A stretch of 64,000 nt of DNA from Heliocybe sulcata. Taxonomy: Eukaryota; Basidiomycota; Agaricomycetes; Gloeophyllales; Gloeophyllaceae. The stretch covers positions 316,858 to 380,857 of the forward strand of contig ML213509.1 of the NCBI GenBank assembly GCA_004369045.1, in the 5' to 3' direction. A model generated the notes under the pieces. It had not been told where the DNA came from. It was given only the letters and a program-made list of their open reading frames with translations, and made no database searches. Position 1 is the stretch's first letter. Each line of letters begins with the position of its first letter. A program made the position numbers and the translations under genes. This document shows positions 54,383 through 64,000 of the stretch, piece after piece.

Positions 54383-55914
54383 GGCGGGGAACGCATGGGC
54401 TATGCAGGACGGCCCAGCATACTTGGTTCAATTAGCACGCCGAGGTACTTATAAGTGAGAAGGGGGGGAGAAAGCGGGCCATAATCGGGATCACGATTGG
54501 TTCTCCATGCTTCTGCCAAGGTCGAAGGCATTCTTCACGCTCGCCTGTGCCCACCATAGTAACACGTCCCTCACGCGACAACGTCGGATTCGCAAGGATG
54601 AGTGGGAGTACGTGTCGGGATGAGCAACACCATTCTCAAGCCGGAGGGAAAATATAGTCATTCCCATGCTTCCGAAATTCAGCCGGACGCCAGGTGGCGA
54701 AAGCAATTTTGAACATAGGAGGGACTGCCAGATCGACCGCAGCTGCCGACATGTGGAACAAAAGGTTCCGCTCAGTTGGAGACTCGAGAACCGGCCGGGG
54801 TGGGTGTCCCTGCTTGGTTCGCCACCACGCCAATCATACGTCTAAATATTAGGCCTACATGTTCCTGGTGTGAGTCTGCTGATGGTCTACACAGAGATCT
54901 GACTCACTTGCCTTACATCCCATCACCTGTGATCCGCGACACAGTTACTCAGCGCGTTTCGGACGGTGATTGCATATGAATCATCCAGTGGCGCAGGTCT
55001 TCAAGGAATCTTCCTCGGCGGCCTGCGGCGCATCGTGTGAGCGCAGATGCAGAAATAGGTCACCTTCACAACTTCAGAATGACAGCAGCACCAATGGTAT
55101 GGACATCAGGTGAAGGAACGTACATAAGTCTTGAGTACTGAGTCCTGGCAACACAGGGTCCAGGCGATTCAAATCGCCATGGCGCTGTGGACTTCACCCG
55201 GAAGACTTGACCGGCAACCATGCCCTTCTGCCACAGAAAACAAACCAAGGAGGAACTGAACTTCGGATCCCTGTCGAGAAGCCAGAACTGCGTCGGAGCA
55301 TGTTAGAGAGAGTCCCGGTCACGGGAAGATGGATCCAATCGTTCATTGGCCGTCGCTAGCCTGCGACCTGTGCGACTCTTTGGTAGACAGTCAGATTGCA
55401 AACCAATGCGAGCGACGAAATCCTTACCGGATTCGTGCAACAGTCCATTAGTGTCTCAGAGATTATTTCCATGGCCATGGCAAAGGAAAGTAACCCCCAG
55501 ACTGTAAAGACTTCGCTGGAGCAAGTCAGTCACATCATATTCAGCGCTCAGCAGCGGCGTGAAAAATCATTACCAATACCAAGAACTAGAAGCGATCGGT
55601 AGAACGGACAATGGCTGAGGCTGTCAGACGAAATGAAGATAGAGGGGCCTACCAAAATGAAGTAAGGGCAAGGATGACCTAGAGACGCGTGCGCTCTGTG
55701 GCAAACGCTCTATACCTTAGGCCGGCCACATCTGAAGACCATTGCCCAGGACCACAACATCACTAGCATGGGAGCGCCAATCGAGCCAATCGACTCAACA
55801 GTGGACTGTAAGAGGACGAACATGACAAGACGATGATTTATTATGCTACAGCAGGGAATAGTGCGATGAGATGAATGAGAAGTACAATATCCTAGACGAA
55901 CCGAGGTACACAGA
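54383..55914. other. Unresolved region with membrane-protein-like fragments
   Basis: About 1.5 kb upstream of the DUF6534-type gene. On the minus strand, pieces such as SIGAPMLVMLWSWAMVFRCG (near 55740-55800) and SSSLVCFLWQKGMVAGQVFR (55200-55250) look like parts of a second multi-exon membrane protein. I could not link them with in-frame introns. It may be a diverged neighbour of the DUF6534 type or a relic. The remainder shows nothing. Confidence 0.3.
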
Positions 55915-58626
55915 TCATGCGACGTAGGCGAAAGTGTCCCTTGTACCCTCCACGCGTTCGATGTATTCCTTCTCTAACAAAGTGTCTATCGCCTGCAGTC
56001 AAGCACACCAGTCAACGGAGGACGCCTGTATTCGAGAATGAGCCAGGCGTACCTTCTTTATATCGGGAATCTTAGGCGTGAAGCGGTTCGAGATCTGGGA
56101 GATCACTTCCTGGATCAGCTGCTGGTTCTTCATGGTCTTCCGCGCTTTCATGATACTGTACTCGGGTTAGCGTCCGTACGATAGCGAAGCACTAATACGT
56201 ACCGGACGATGGTAGCCTGAATAACATATTTCCTGTCCTCGTCGACGGTCTTCATGACGTCCGAGGATTCCGCCTTCACCTCCGCCTTGATCGGCTGGTT
56301 GAGGTTAATCTTGATCTTCTTCGACTTGAAGTCTACGCGAGGTATCCTCAGTGCTATGACTGCAGCACCACACCACCTTTATACGTACTAGGGTTCAAGT
56401 CGTACTGGTCTTCCTCCTCGTTGATGAGAATCTTCGCCTTGACCAGCAACGCGAGGACTTGCTTCAAGATAGGCTCTTCGATGGCAGTCGCAGTAACAAG
56501 CTCTTGCAGTGACAGGGTATCGTTGTTGTTGTACTGCACCAGCACTGCCATCTGGTACGAACTCGTCATCAGCTGGTACTTCTGGTTGAGGTAGTTCGTC
56601 CGGAGTTCATTCTTTGAATAGTTCCATAGCCAGGTCAGCTTACGACCAGAGTGCTTCGTCTGGTAATATTGCTGGAAACGGTTGTAGACAGGAAGAATTT
56701 CCTGCGGGATGTTGAAACCATGCGTAGGAGGGTTGAGTGGCCAAAAGTTGGTACCGAGGACCATGATGCTGAAGTTGATGTCCATATCATCGTGGTTCTG
56801 TTGCATACGCTCCTTGAACTGATCGGTAAGATCCTTGCTGAGACTCATATCTGGTGGCCAGTCAGTGAATGTTCGCTGAGACTATGAGACGTTGCGCACC
56901 AGTGAACATGCGTTGCAGCTTGTTCGTGTACTCGAAACCGCAGGCATCTTTCAGCTTGGTGATCATGCTCGCCTCCGCCTCATCCGATGCGGACACGCCA
57001 TGAATCAGACGCTTCGACAGCTTCGTGGTGTAGAACGTCTGGAAGACGTCCTTATCCTCGATATACTTGAACAAGACCATCTAAAACCAGGCTTAGCGGC
57101 GACATAAGTGCGCTAGCTGACGAATACCTACCACACGGTTCAAAGCGCTCTCCAGATCCTCTTCCTCGGCCATCTTGTTGTTCTTTCGTAACAACGCATC
57201 CGCATGCTTGGCCAACAATTCTGGCGATTTTGTGGTTGAGGTACCCGTAGCAGCATTGCGATTGACAAACTCTCGGCAAGCCTTGTCCAAGCTCGCAACA
57301 AACCCAGCCTCGCCCCGGAAACTCCGCTGCACCGTTTCCGAGTTCTTCTTATGAACCTGGAGCAGTGCGTCGACATAGGCCTTCGGATCAACATCAGCGC
57401 TCTCGCCGCCCTCGCCAACAAGCTTCGACACTGCAGCCAACCCTGCCTTCTTCACATGGTCCTCGAACTTCTTCCGCAGTGGCTCGAGGCCCTCGGGAAT
57501 GCGAGCGAGCAGAGCGTACATGCGCTGCAGATCCTCGTCCTTGTCGTAGTCCAGCAAGTTCTGGAAGCTCTCCCACATGAGCTCCGAGTGTTCGCGGATG
57601 AGGACATGCTCGCATTTGCTAATGAGCTTCTTGCGCGTGTCCGTATTGAGATATCGCTCAACACGGTCCTCCTCCTCGCGTAGCCGTTCCTCCGCCTTCT
57701 TCAGGTAGTCCGAGACACTGTTTTCCGCGAGGAACGCCTCCGACTCCTGCTTATAGTACTTCTCCGTTGCCTCCAAGAACGGCACCTCAAGATGATCCCG
57801 ATAGACGTCCAACGAGCCCTTGTTCGTATCGCTTTCATCAATACCGAGCGAGACGAACGAATCAACGACCTTCTTGACAAGACCTTGGTCGATTGTCTCG
57901 CCATTGCGCTGCCGCTCGATGAGACGCAGGATCGCGCCTGCAAGCTTCTGCTGCTTACTCTGCACATGCAAAAAGAAGTTTTGTTTCCACTGCACGAGGG
58001 CGAGCTGAAAGACAGGATGAGCGATACCTGAGCAGGTGAGATCAACGTTGTACGTACCGTGTAAACCGGATAGACCCCCCTTCGACCCTCGTCTCTCTCC
58101 CGCTTTACCCAATGCCGATTCAAGTACGTGAAGAGGCGATTGATATAGTTCGCACCCGTCGTGTATCGGTCCCACTCCCCTGCATAGTACCGTAATAGTG
58201 CCTCGTCTTGTAACGAGTCTGATACCTGCGCCAGACAAATCAACTATCGATCGCAGCAAATCATAGGATTCACACCTCTCGGAGACCCTTCAGATGTGAG
58301 ACGAAGTAGCGTATCAGGTTGTTGTACAAATCGGCGCCCATGAGGTTGGCACCCGCTGCCACACCCGATCTGTCAGCCCTCCCAGAGGCAAGGCGTGAAC
58401 GTTGTGACTTACTTCGACCACCGATTGCTCCCTGATCCGACGACGCACTGTGCATCCTCGAGCTCGTGCAGTAGTTGTACGCAACAGTGTACAAGCCCAT
58501 GTACTTCGAGTAAGAGACGCCCGTCTGCAGCTTGGTCATGATATGGTCGACACCCTCCTCCAGGAACCCCCACGTCGTCGCCAGGTCCGCATTCGGCGGT
58601 GGCATCGGGAACGTAGCTGCCGCCAT
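55915..58626 (-). CDS. Cullin-1 (SCF ubiquitin ligase scaffold)
   Basis: Cullin-1 links Skp1/F-box substrate receptors at its N-terminus to the RING protein Rbx1 at its C-terminus in SCF ubiquitin ligases. The start [20 protein letters not shown] at 58626 leads into [20 protein letters not shown] and [13 protein letters not shown], the CUL1-specific Skp1-binding region. The cullin repeats follow, then [40 protein letters not shown], and the cullin-homology block [16 protein letters not shown] to [16 protein letters not shown]. The winged-helix tail has [20 protein letters not shown], in which the Lys of IMKARK (codon 56146-56148) is the expected Nedd8 site. The protein ends [12 protein letters not shown] with TGA at 55915-55917. 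About eight introns interrupt it. Full length, no missing parts seen. COQ5 lies 247 bp upstream in the same orientation. Confidence 0.96.
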
Positions 58627-58873
58627 CGTTGTCGTTGGCCGTGTGTAAAGATAAGTCTGGAGGCGAGGCCGCGAGTTGGTGAATTAGAAGGATAGCGTGA
58701 CTAGTCGCGCTGGTGGCGTGTGGTGTCACGCCTGGCCGACGCTCCCTTGACTCGGACCCTTGGACGCGTGTACAGCTTGTGAGATGTTTTAGGATGTACT
58801 TGACCAATGTATCGTATACTCTACAAGAAGCTGTAATGTGTCTGGGAACCCGAGTCAAGCCGCGACGGCGGCC

Positions 58874-59908
58874 CTACACCTTGACCCCGGTATGTATACT
58901 TGCGACCCCTCCCCATAAATCTCTCCAGGCGCCACCGCGGCCCTCGAACATACCCCCGGTTGAGAATCCTGCATCCTGAATCATCTTGGCGAAGTCTGGC
59001 TGGCTGGGGAAGCGCCGGATAGACTCGACGAGGTACTGGTACGACTCGCGATCTCCGGCAAGAATGGTGCCAAGCAAGGGGATCACCGAGAAGGAGTACT
59101 GGTCGTAAAATCTGGAGAAAGCTTTACGTTACAGGACAGTCTCGAAGATACCAGATACTCACGAGCCAAGCAGAGGATTCGTCACTTTGCTGAATTCGAG
59201 ACACGCAAAGGTTCCGCCAGGCTTCAGGACGCGGTAAGCTTCCTGCAGGACCATGGGGATGGATGTGCAATTCCGTATTCCGAAGGCTATTGTGTACAAG
59301 TCGAATGTGTTGTCTGGGAACTCCTCTTTCGATAATGCCTGCGCATTGCCCTCATGGAATGACACCTGCGGAGCTTCACTTCTTCAGGCTGCAATCCACA
59401 AGCGGCGCGAGAAGACAATAGCGGTAGACGTACTGTTGTGATACATGGTCTTTTTGAATCTCCTCTCGCCCTCGTTCAGCATCTGTCTGTTGATGTCCAC
59501 CACACTCACGCTCGTCTCCCGATCAGCGTATTTCTCCCTCGCATAATCCAGTATCCTCAACGCAATGTCACCAGTTCCGCCCGCAACATCAATGCACTTC
59601 ATTGGGCCCCGCCTTCCAGGTTTCTGAGACGAGACATAATCGTCCTTCCACAGCCTATGGACGCCGAGCGACATAGCGTCGTTCATGATGTCGTACTTGG
59701 AGGCGACTGAGTCAAAAACATCTTTAACAAGAGACTCTTTGGACGTCTCTGGAACCGTTTTGAAACCAAAGTGTGTCGTGCCGGTCCCTGTGGAATGTTG
59801 AGCAGGCTCTTCGGAATGATTCTGAGCGTAGGATCTGCACGCCGCCAAGACTCGCTGTGGATGGCGCCTTAGAGTTGACCGTGTAGATACTCGGCAAACA
59901 TGTTGCAT
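58874..59908 (-). CDS. COQ5: COQ5, ubiquinone biosynthesis C-methyltransferase
   Basis: COQ5 carries out the only C-methylation step of ubiquinone synthesis in the mitochondrial matrix, using S-adenosylmethionine. The N-terminus [20 protein letters not shown] is Arg-rich and lacks acidic residues, a typical import signal. The body has [20 protein letters not shown] and [20 protein letters not shown], the UbiE/COQ5 signature. Motif I is [20 protein letters not shown]. After an intron come [20 protein letters not shown] and [16 protein letters not shown], then [40 protein letters not shown] and a C-terminus ending [10 protein letters not shown] at 58874. Length and domain order are normal. An intron follows [10 protein letters not shown] and its exact borders are approximate. 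Confidence 0.94.
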
Positions 59909-60500
59909 ATTGCGGGCTGTTCTTCAAGCTTCAGTGGAGAGTCCAGAGATCGTGCAGTGACTTGAACCTGCCCAACAAACGTACTGGGCCAATGAGCCAC
60001 AATACGGCGGTGGCGTGTGAATGTAGCAACTACGACGCCTTTGGTGTGGCTCGGGGAGGAGTCGTTGGGCTATTTGAGTTGCATTCCTCAGAGCGATGCT
60101 TGGAAGCAATTACTATCATATATGCATCATTTGTTCCAGTGGGTGGCAATCGAGGAACCAGGTATCTTCATTTTGGGGATTTAACGAGGAGCAGGCCTGA
60201 GGACAGGGGAACAAACCGGTAATCCAACGACACGATGGACGAGAAAACGGTTGTCTATGGTCGTGTCGTTACAGTATCCTCGCGCTATAGGTGGTGGTAG
60301 GCCAATATCGCGTCGCATAAATCACGATGCCACACACAGGCGCCATTAATCTGGAAAGCCTGCAAGCCGGCAAATGCCGGCGCCAGACATGTGTTTCCTT
60401 CCTCCAACCTTCCTCTACAGCATCCGTTCGACTTCAAATCCATAATCCTCAAAAAATAGTGTGCTGAAGGAGCACCAGGCTTTTGAACGTTGAACATCCA
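59909..60500. other. Divergent intergenic region
   Basis: About 590 bp between divergent COQ5 and the small membrane-protein gene. It should carry both promoters. No gene, repeat or clear motif is visible. Confidence 0.45.
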
Positions 60501-60980
60501 ATGGCCACACGTCTCTCGTCCCCGACACAGTCTATGGTCGCTGCAGCGACGCCCTCCCCGCCTCCCATAACATACGTCCTCTCCGCGCTCACCTTCAGCG
60601 CCACCACCCTCCTCTCCCTCCTCAAAGGCATATCCACGCTCATCATCACGCCCATTTACCACCTGCTCTACCGCCCCCTATCCTACATCCTCGCCCCCGC
60701 CGTCCTCTTCGTCTCGATCATCCTCGACTTCTTCGTGTGGACGCCGCTGGCCGTGATCAGGTACCTAGCAGAGCAGGCGTACCCGATCTACCTGCTCGTG
60801 GGCGTTGCCTGCATACTCGGGGTTGTAATCGGGGTGGTGACGCGGGGCGTTGCGGCGGGAACGACAAGCGTGTTTATGGACGCGACGCGGGTGGAGGTTA
60901 AGACGGAGACGCGGGAGGGGATGGTACTGGAGCCGAAGAGATCTCCCAGAAGAGGAAGCAGTCAAAGACGTTTTGCCTGA
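60501..60980 (+). CDS. Small multi-pass membrane protein, unassigned
   Basis: The frame opens MATRLSSPTQSMVAAATPSP at 60501; an in-frame ATG at 60483 adds six residues. Between residues about 25 and 115 lie several long hydrophobic stretches: YVLSALTFSATTLLSLLKGI, IITPIYHLLYRPLSYILAPA, VLFVSIILDFFVWTPLAVIR and IYLLVGVACILGVVIGVVTR. A short basic tail follows. The layout loosely recalls fungal lipid-droplet/seipin partner proteins (Ldo/promethin type), which have close-packed hairpins before a polar tail, but this is a guess. An intron near 60944 could give an alternative C-terminus (EEEAVKDVLPEMG). The neighbours give no functional hint. Confidence 0.6.
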   Translation: MATRLSSPTQSMVAAATPSPPPITYVLSALTFSATTLLSLLKGISTLIITPIYHLLYRPLSYILAPAVLFVSIILDFFVWTPLAVIRYLAEQAYPIYLLVGVACILGVVIGVVTRGVAAGTTSVFMDATRVEVKTETREGMVLEPKRSPRRGSSQRRFA

Positions 60981-63364
60981 GATGGGACGAATTTCTTGCA
61001 CATTAGAACGAATTTGTATGCTATCTACTGCGAAGGTAGGCTAACTAGTTCAATTGCAGATTATCTGTTCATATCCGCGAACCTCGGAATATTCTTCAGG
61101 TCTGGATGACCGCTGCGCATTCGTGTGTCTTAAGCCGGCCATCTCATGATGGACGATGAACATACGGAAGCTGGGTTTTTCAATTGCTCGTCAAGATCGA
61201 GCGGCAGCAGGACCCTGCAGGCCTTTGTCCCTTGCGCGAGTACGTAGCGGAAGCAACAGTGGCTAATGTCAAGCAGCATCGTGATATTACTTGGGCGGCA
61301 AGCTTCAATTGCATACACTCCAGAGCCCGGCCGAGATGTCAAAGGGATCATGGAACGTACCGTCTTCATATCTTTTACATGGATCCTGCGTCTTCATGAT
61401 GAATCCGATTGCTATCATCAAGTCTCGACCGTTTGAAACTTCTCAATACCAGCAAACTGATCGGAATCTATGATGAACTTCTCCCTGATACACTTATCGA
61501 CAAGCACCGTCACTCTGTCGTCACCAGCACCTGCGGACTGCATGGATCTTTTCATCTCGGTTATCCTTGAAGGGCGGATATTAAGACACAAGGTTAACCT
61601 ATGCCGCGAGGTCGGCGTCAGACCCTTATGTCGCAGCGCGTCGGCGAGTAGAGCAAGGCAAATCCGAAAATGATATGTCGCAGACGAGATCGCGGATCGA
61701 CAAGTACGACGGAGTCGGACAGATGTATCATTGTCGAGAAAGATGCAGGCAAGCGCCGCGCCTCGTAGTGTATTAAGCTTGTTAGAACATCGCGCACAGC
61801 ACGTTGATTCAGCAAGTCGTCGCCAGCAGCAGCAGAGAGAGCATCGCCCTTCCGCGTTTGAACGCTTGTACTGCCTCACGAAGATTTAGACTTGTGGACG
61901 CTGCAGCGTTGGGCAGCCATTTGTACTCGTTGGGTGCCGTAGGCAGATCAGCAGAGCCCAAGTACACGTTGTATCTGATGTTGAGCCGTTGCAGATCTGT
62001 CCCATACGCTGGTTTGATGGTTTCCGGAGAGTATCCACGTCTAGATGAGGCTCTGAGGAGAAGAGAACCGGGTGGAAGATGTAGACGAGTTCTTGATGGT
62101 CGGAGAAGCTATGATAGCAGAATTTACCGACATTAGTTGGGGCCAGTGCGGGGAGATGAATGACGGGACCGCAGAGGTAGGGGTGTAAAGACAGTCCAGA
62201 CAGACGCGCGGGCCTGCAGCAGGTTACTTGCGACAGGCTTAGCGCACCAGAGTATCGTACGGTTAAAGACCAGCGAATCGTAGTGGTTCCCGCTTTGCGT
62301 GCGAGAAGAAGACAGATTTGATCCTGCAATGGCGGATCTGTCTACTGCCAGCATCGCCTGCGCCTTTTTGTTGGCCAAGGGTGGTAGTCGACCTCCCCCC
62401 AGAGTCCCAATTGTCTGTCCATCTTAGCCCGGTCGACAAAAGAGCGGTAGAGCTGGGGAGAGGCAGAGCTAGCGATCCTGCAAAAGTCGTTCTTGATCCT
62501 ACGAGGACGGATCGCATCTGTCGCTATTGGCCTCTGCTTAATATCCGTCATTCAACGTTAGACTTACTGTCCGCTTGCAGAAACAAAGCAGAAGCAAGCA
62601 GGTATAGGAGCGACTATACCGGACCGTGGGCCTTGGGAAAGAACCTGAAGTCCGCCGATCTCGCTCCAAGCACTTCGACTTCTATCAGGCCACGAGGATA
62701 CTTACGCGCTGTGTAGCGGTTATCGCCCTATGGACTCGAGTCCCATGGCCAACCTTTCGTAGTGGCCGTTATCTCGCTCAACTGAAGCAGAACCGCAGCC
62801 TGCTTCTGAAGTGGTCATGGGTCACCTGAGCCGACGCTTTTTCGGCAAACAGAGCCTGGAAGGAGGAGTCTCTTGACCGCGGAAGGCCCAAGAAACTTCT
62901 AGTATCCCGATAGCTACACCTGGGTCAAGGCCAGGGAAGGCCGTCGAGGAAAATGTATGTCGGCAGTGCAGGGAGCGCTTGGGATCCCGATGCCGAAGGT
63001 TGCAGCCACAAATCCTTCACAGCTTGCGCCACAGGCTCTGTCCCTCGCCGGTGGGCAGAGACTGTGGTTTGAGGTCATTGCTCTGCGCAAATGAGTCTCG
63101 AGCCTGCGGAACGACGTGGTCTGGAGTGAATTCGGGGACGGGCTGTGGCATGCGTGGTGCAAAGAAGCCCCGATATTCGGGCACCGCCAATTACCTCATC
63201 CGACTCCTCTCTTCCGAATGCTTCCTCCTGATTCCGGTCTCAGACTCGTATAAATACCCGCCTCTCCTGCCTGCCATAGCCCTCATCGAACGGATTCGTT
63301 TCCAGTTTGAAAAGCTTACAACACACTCTACAAACACCTTTCACGCCTCTTAATCACCACTACG
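60981..63364. other. Unresolved region with coding-like minus-strand stretch
   Basis: From about 61250 to 62560 the minus strand has runs that read like protein: LYRSFVDRAKMDRQLGLWGE, TDLQRLNIRYNVYLGSADLP, APNEYKWLPNAAASTSLNLR, RAVRDVLTSLIHYEARRLPA and VTVLVDKCIREKFIIDSDQF. They lie in different frames and I could not connect them with convincing introns, so this is either an unsolved gene or a decayed one. No family is recognised. The part 62560-63240 shows nothing. The promoter of the Kre9-like gene lies at the right end. Confidence 0.35.
63249..63256 (+). promoter_or_regulatory. TATA box of the secreted Kre9/Knh1-like gene
   Basis: A clean tataaata stands about 110 bp before the ATG at 63365, followed by pyrimidine-rich and then cact/caaac-rich leader sequence. 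This is a normal spacing for a highly expressed fungal secreted-protein gene. Confidence 0.55.
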
Positions 63365-63920
63365 ATGATGTCTACGACAACCTTCACGACTTTCTTCTTT
63401 GCCATCCTCGTTGCTCTGGCCTCTGTGGTCTCTGCTGCCCCGCTCTCTATCAGGGATGTCTACGTTCCGCCTATTACCTATCCCCACGCGGGTACTGTAT
63501 GGAAGGCCGGCTCGACTCACAATGTGACTTGGTAAGCTTGCCCCCATTGATCTGTCCCCGTCAGGGTCTTACCCAGCGTACAGGGATGTTTCCGACCCTC
63601 CGGAGCACATCACCAACAGCATTGGGATGATTGTGTTGGCTAAGGATGGGCTGCAGGATTATCGTGAGCGATACTCATTCCCCGTGTGATCGTATAGTAT
63701 CTCATTCTCTTGGACAGAGCACCCTATCGCTTCCAACTTCTCTATCCTGCTCGGGCGTTACGAGGTCCACATTCCCCAGAACACCACCCCTGGCGATGAC
63801 TACGCTGTTGTCTGTGAGTATAGCGTCATACATACCCTCGCTTCCGAGATCCTAATCGTCCCTTGCGCAGTGTTCGGAGACTCTGGCAATTACAGCCCCA
63901 CGTTCACCATTGAGGCCTAA
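63365..63920 (+). CDS. Small secreted Kre9/Knh1-type (Ser-Thr-rich GPI family) protein
   Basis: The product is 130 aa from four exons: 63365-63531, 63584-63663, 63718-63813 and 63871-63920, all with GT-AG introns of 52-57 bp. Residues 1-25 form a signal peptide (FFFAILVALASVVSAAP). The mature part begins near YVPPITYPHAGTVWKAGSTH and NVTW, then DVSDPPEHITNSIGMIVLAK, LLGRYEVHIPQNTTPGDDYA and LFGDSGNYSPTFTIEA. This is the Kre9/KNH N-terminal beta-sandwich found in fungal cell-wall beta-1,6-glucan proteins and in many small secreted basidiomycete proteins. There is no Ser/Thr-rich tail or GPI signal, so it is a stand-alone domain, probably wall-associated or secreted. Two N-glycosylation sites (NVT, NTT) are visible, plus NFS. 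Confidence 0.9.
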
Positions 63921-64000
63921 ACGGTCGTCGTCGAATGTTCACGAAACTCACCGATCTCCTTTCTCATTAATCCAACGCACCCAACGAATTCCTCATGACA

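Overview
The window is nuclear DNA of a filamentous basidiomycete, most likely an agaricomycete. The evidence is the gene content (a fungal phospholipase D1, Rtt109, fungal isocitrate lyase, a seven-helix DUF6534-type protein and a multicopy basidiomycete protease-like family), the many 50-65 bp GT-AG introns in almost every gene, and tight gene spacing. I recognised no whole mobile element, tRNA, rRNA or CRISPR array.

Layout. 1-8.9 kb: a 98-aa Dabb-domain protein in four short exons, then a large minus-strand phospholipase D1 gene. 8.9-20.8 kb: plus-strand genes for a SAP-domain protein, a zinc-finger-like protein, a SIKE/FGFR1OP2-type coiled-coil protein (probable STRIPAK subunit) and a long PH-domain protein, with poorly coding DNA at 11.8-14.4 kb. 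21-41.5 kb is a dense housekeeping block: splicing factor Prp8, F-actin capping protein alpha, mitochondrial ribosomal protein L20, a SET-domain/Tad3 fusion, isocitrate lyase, ALG7 and the histone acetyltransferase Rtt109. It is interrupted at 35.4-37.3 kb by repeat-rich non-coding DNA with a 30-bp inverted repeat and a degenerate tandem module. 41.5-45.5 kb is nearly empty. 45.5-51.6 kb: a disordered nuclear-looking protein, a decayed member of a basidiomycete serine-protease-like family, and a Ure2-type glutathione transferase. 52.2-55.9 kb: a DUF6534-type seven-helix protein with very small exons and an unresolved stretch. 55.9-61 kb: cullin-1, COQ5 and a small membrane protein. 61-63.3 kb is unresolved. 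63.4-63.9 kb: a small secreted Kre9/Knh1-type protein.

The genes do not form one pathway; they are a typical mixed fungal neighbourhood. The observation I would check first is the SET-Tad3 reading frame at 31.4-33.3 kb. A lysine-methyltransferase-type domain runs through spliced exons straight into the non-catalytic subunit of the tRNA A34 deaminase, and Tad3 has no start codon of its own. Many gene models here rest on splice junctions I read by eye, chosen because they restore family-conserved protein sequence; exact 5' and 3' ends carry that uncertainty.
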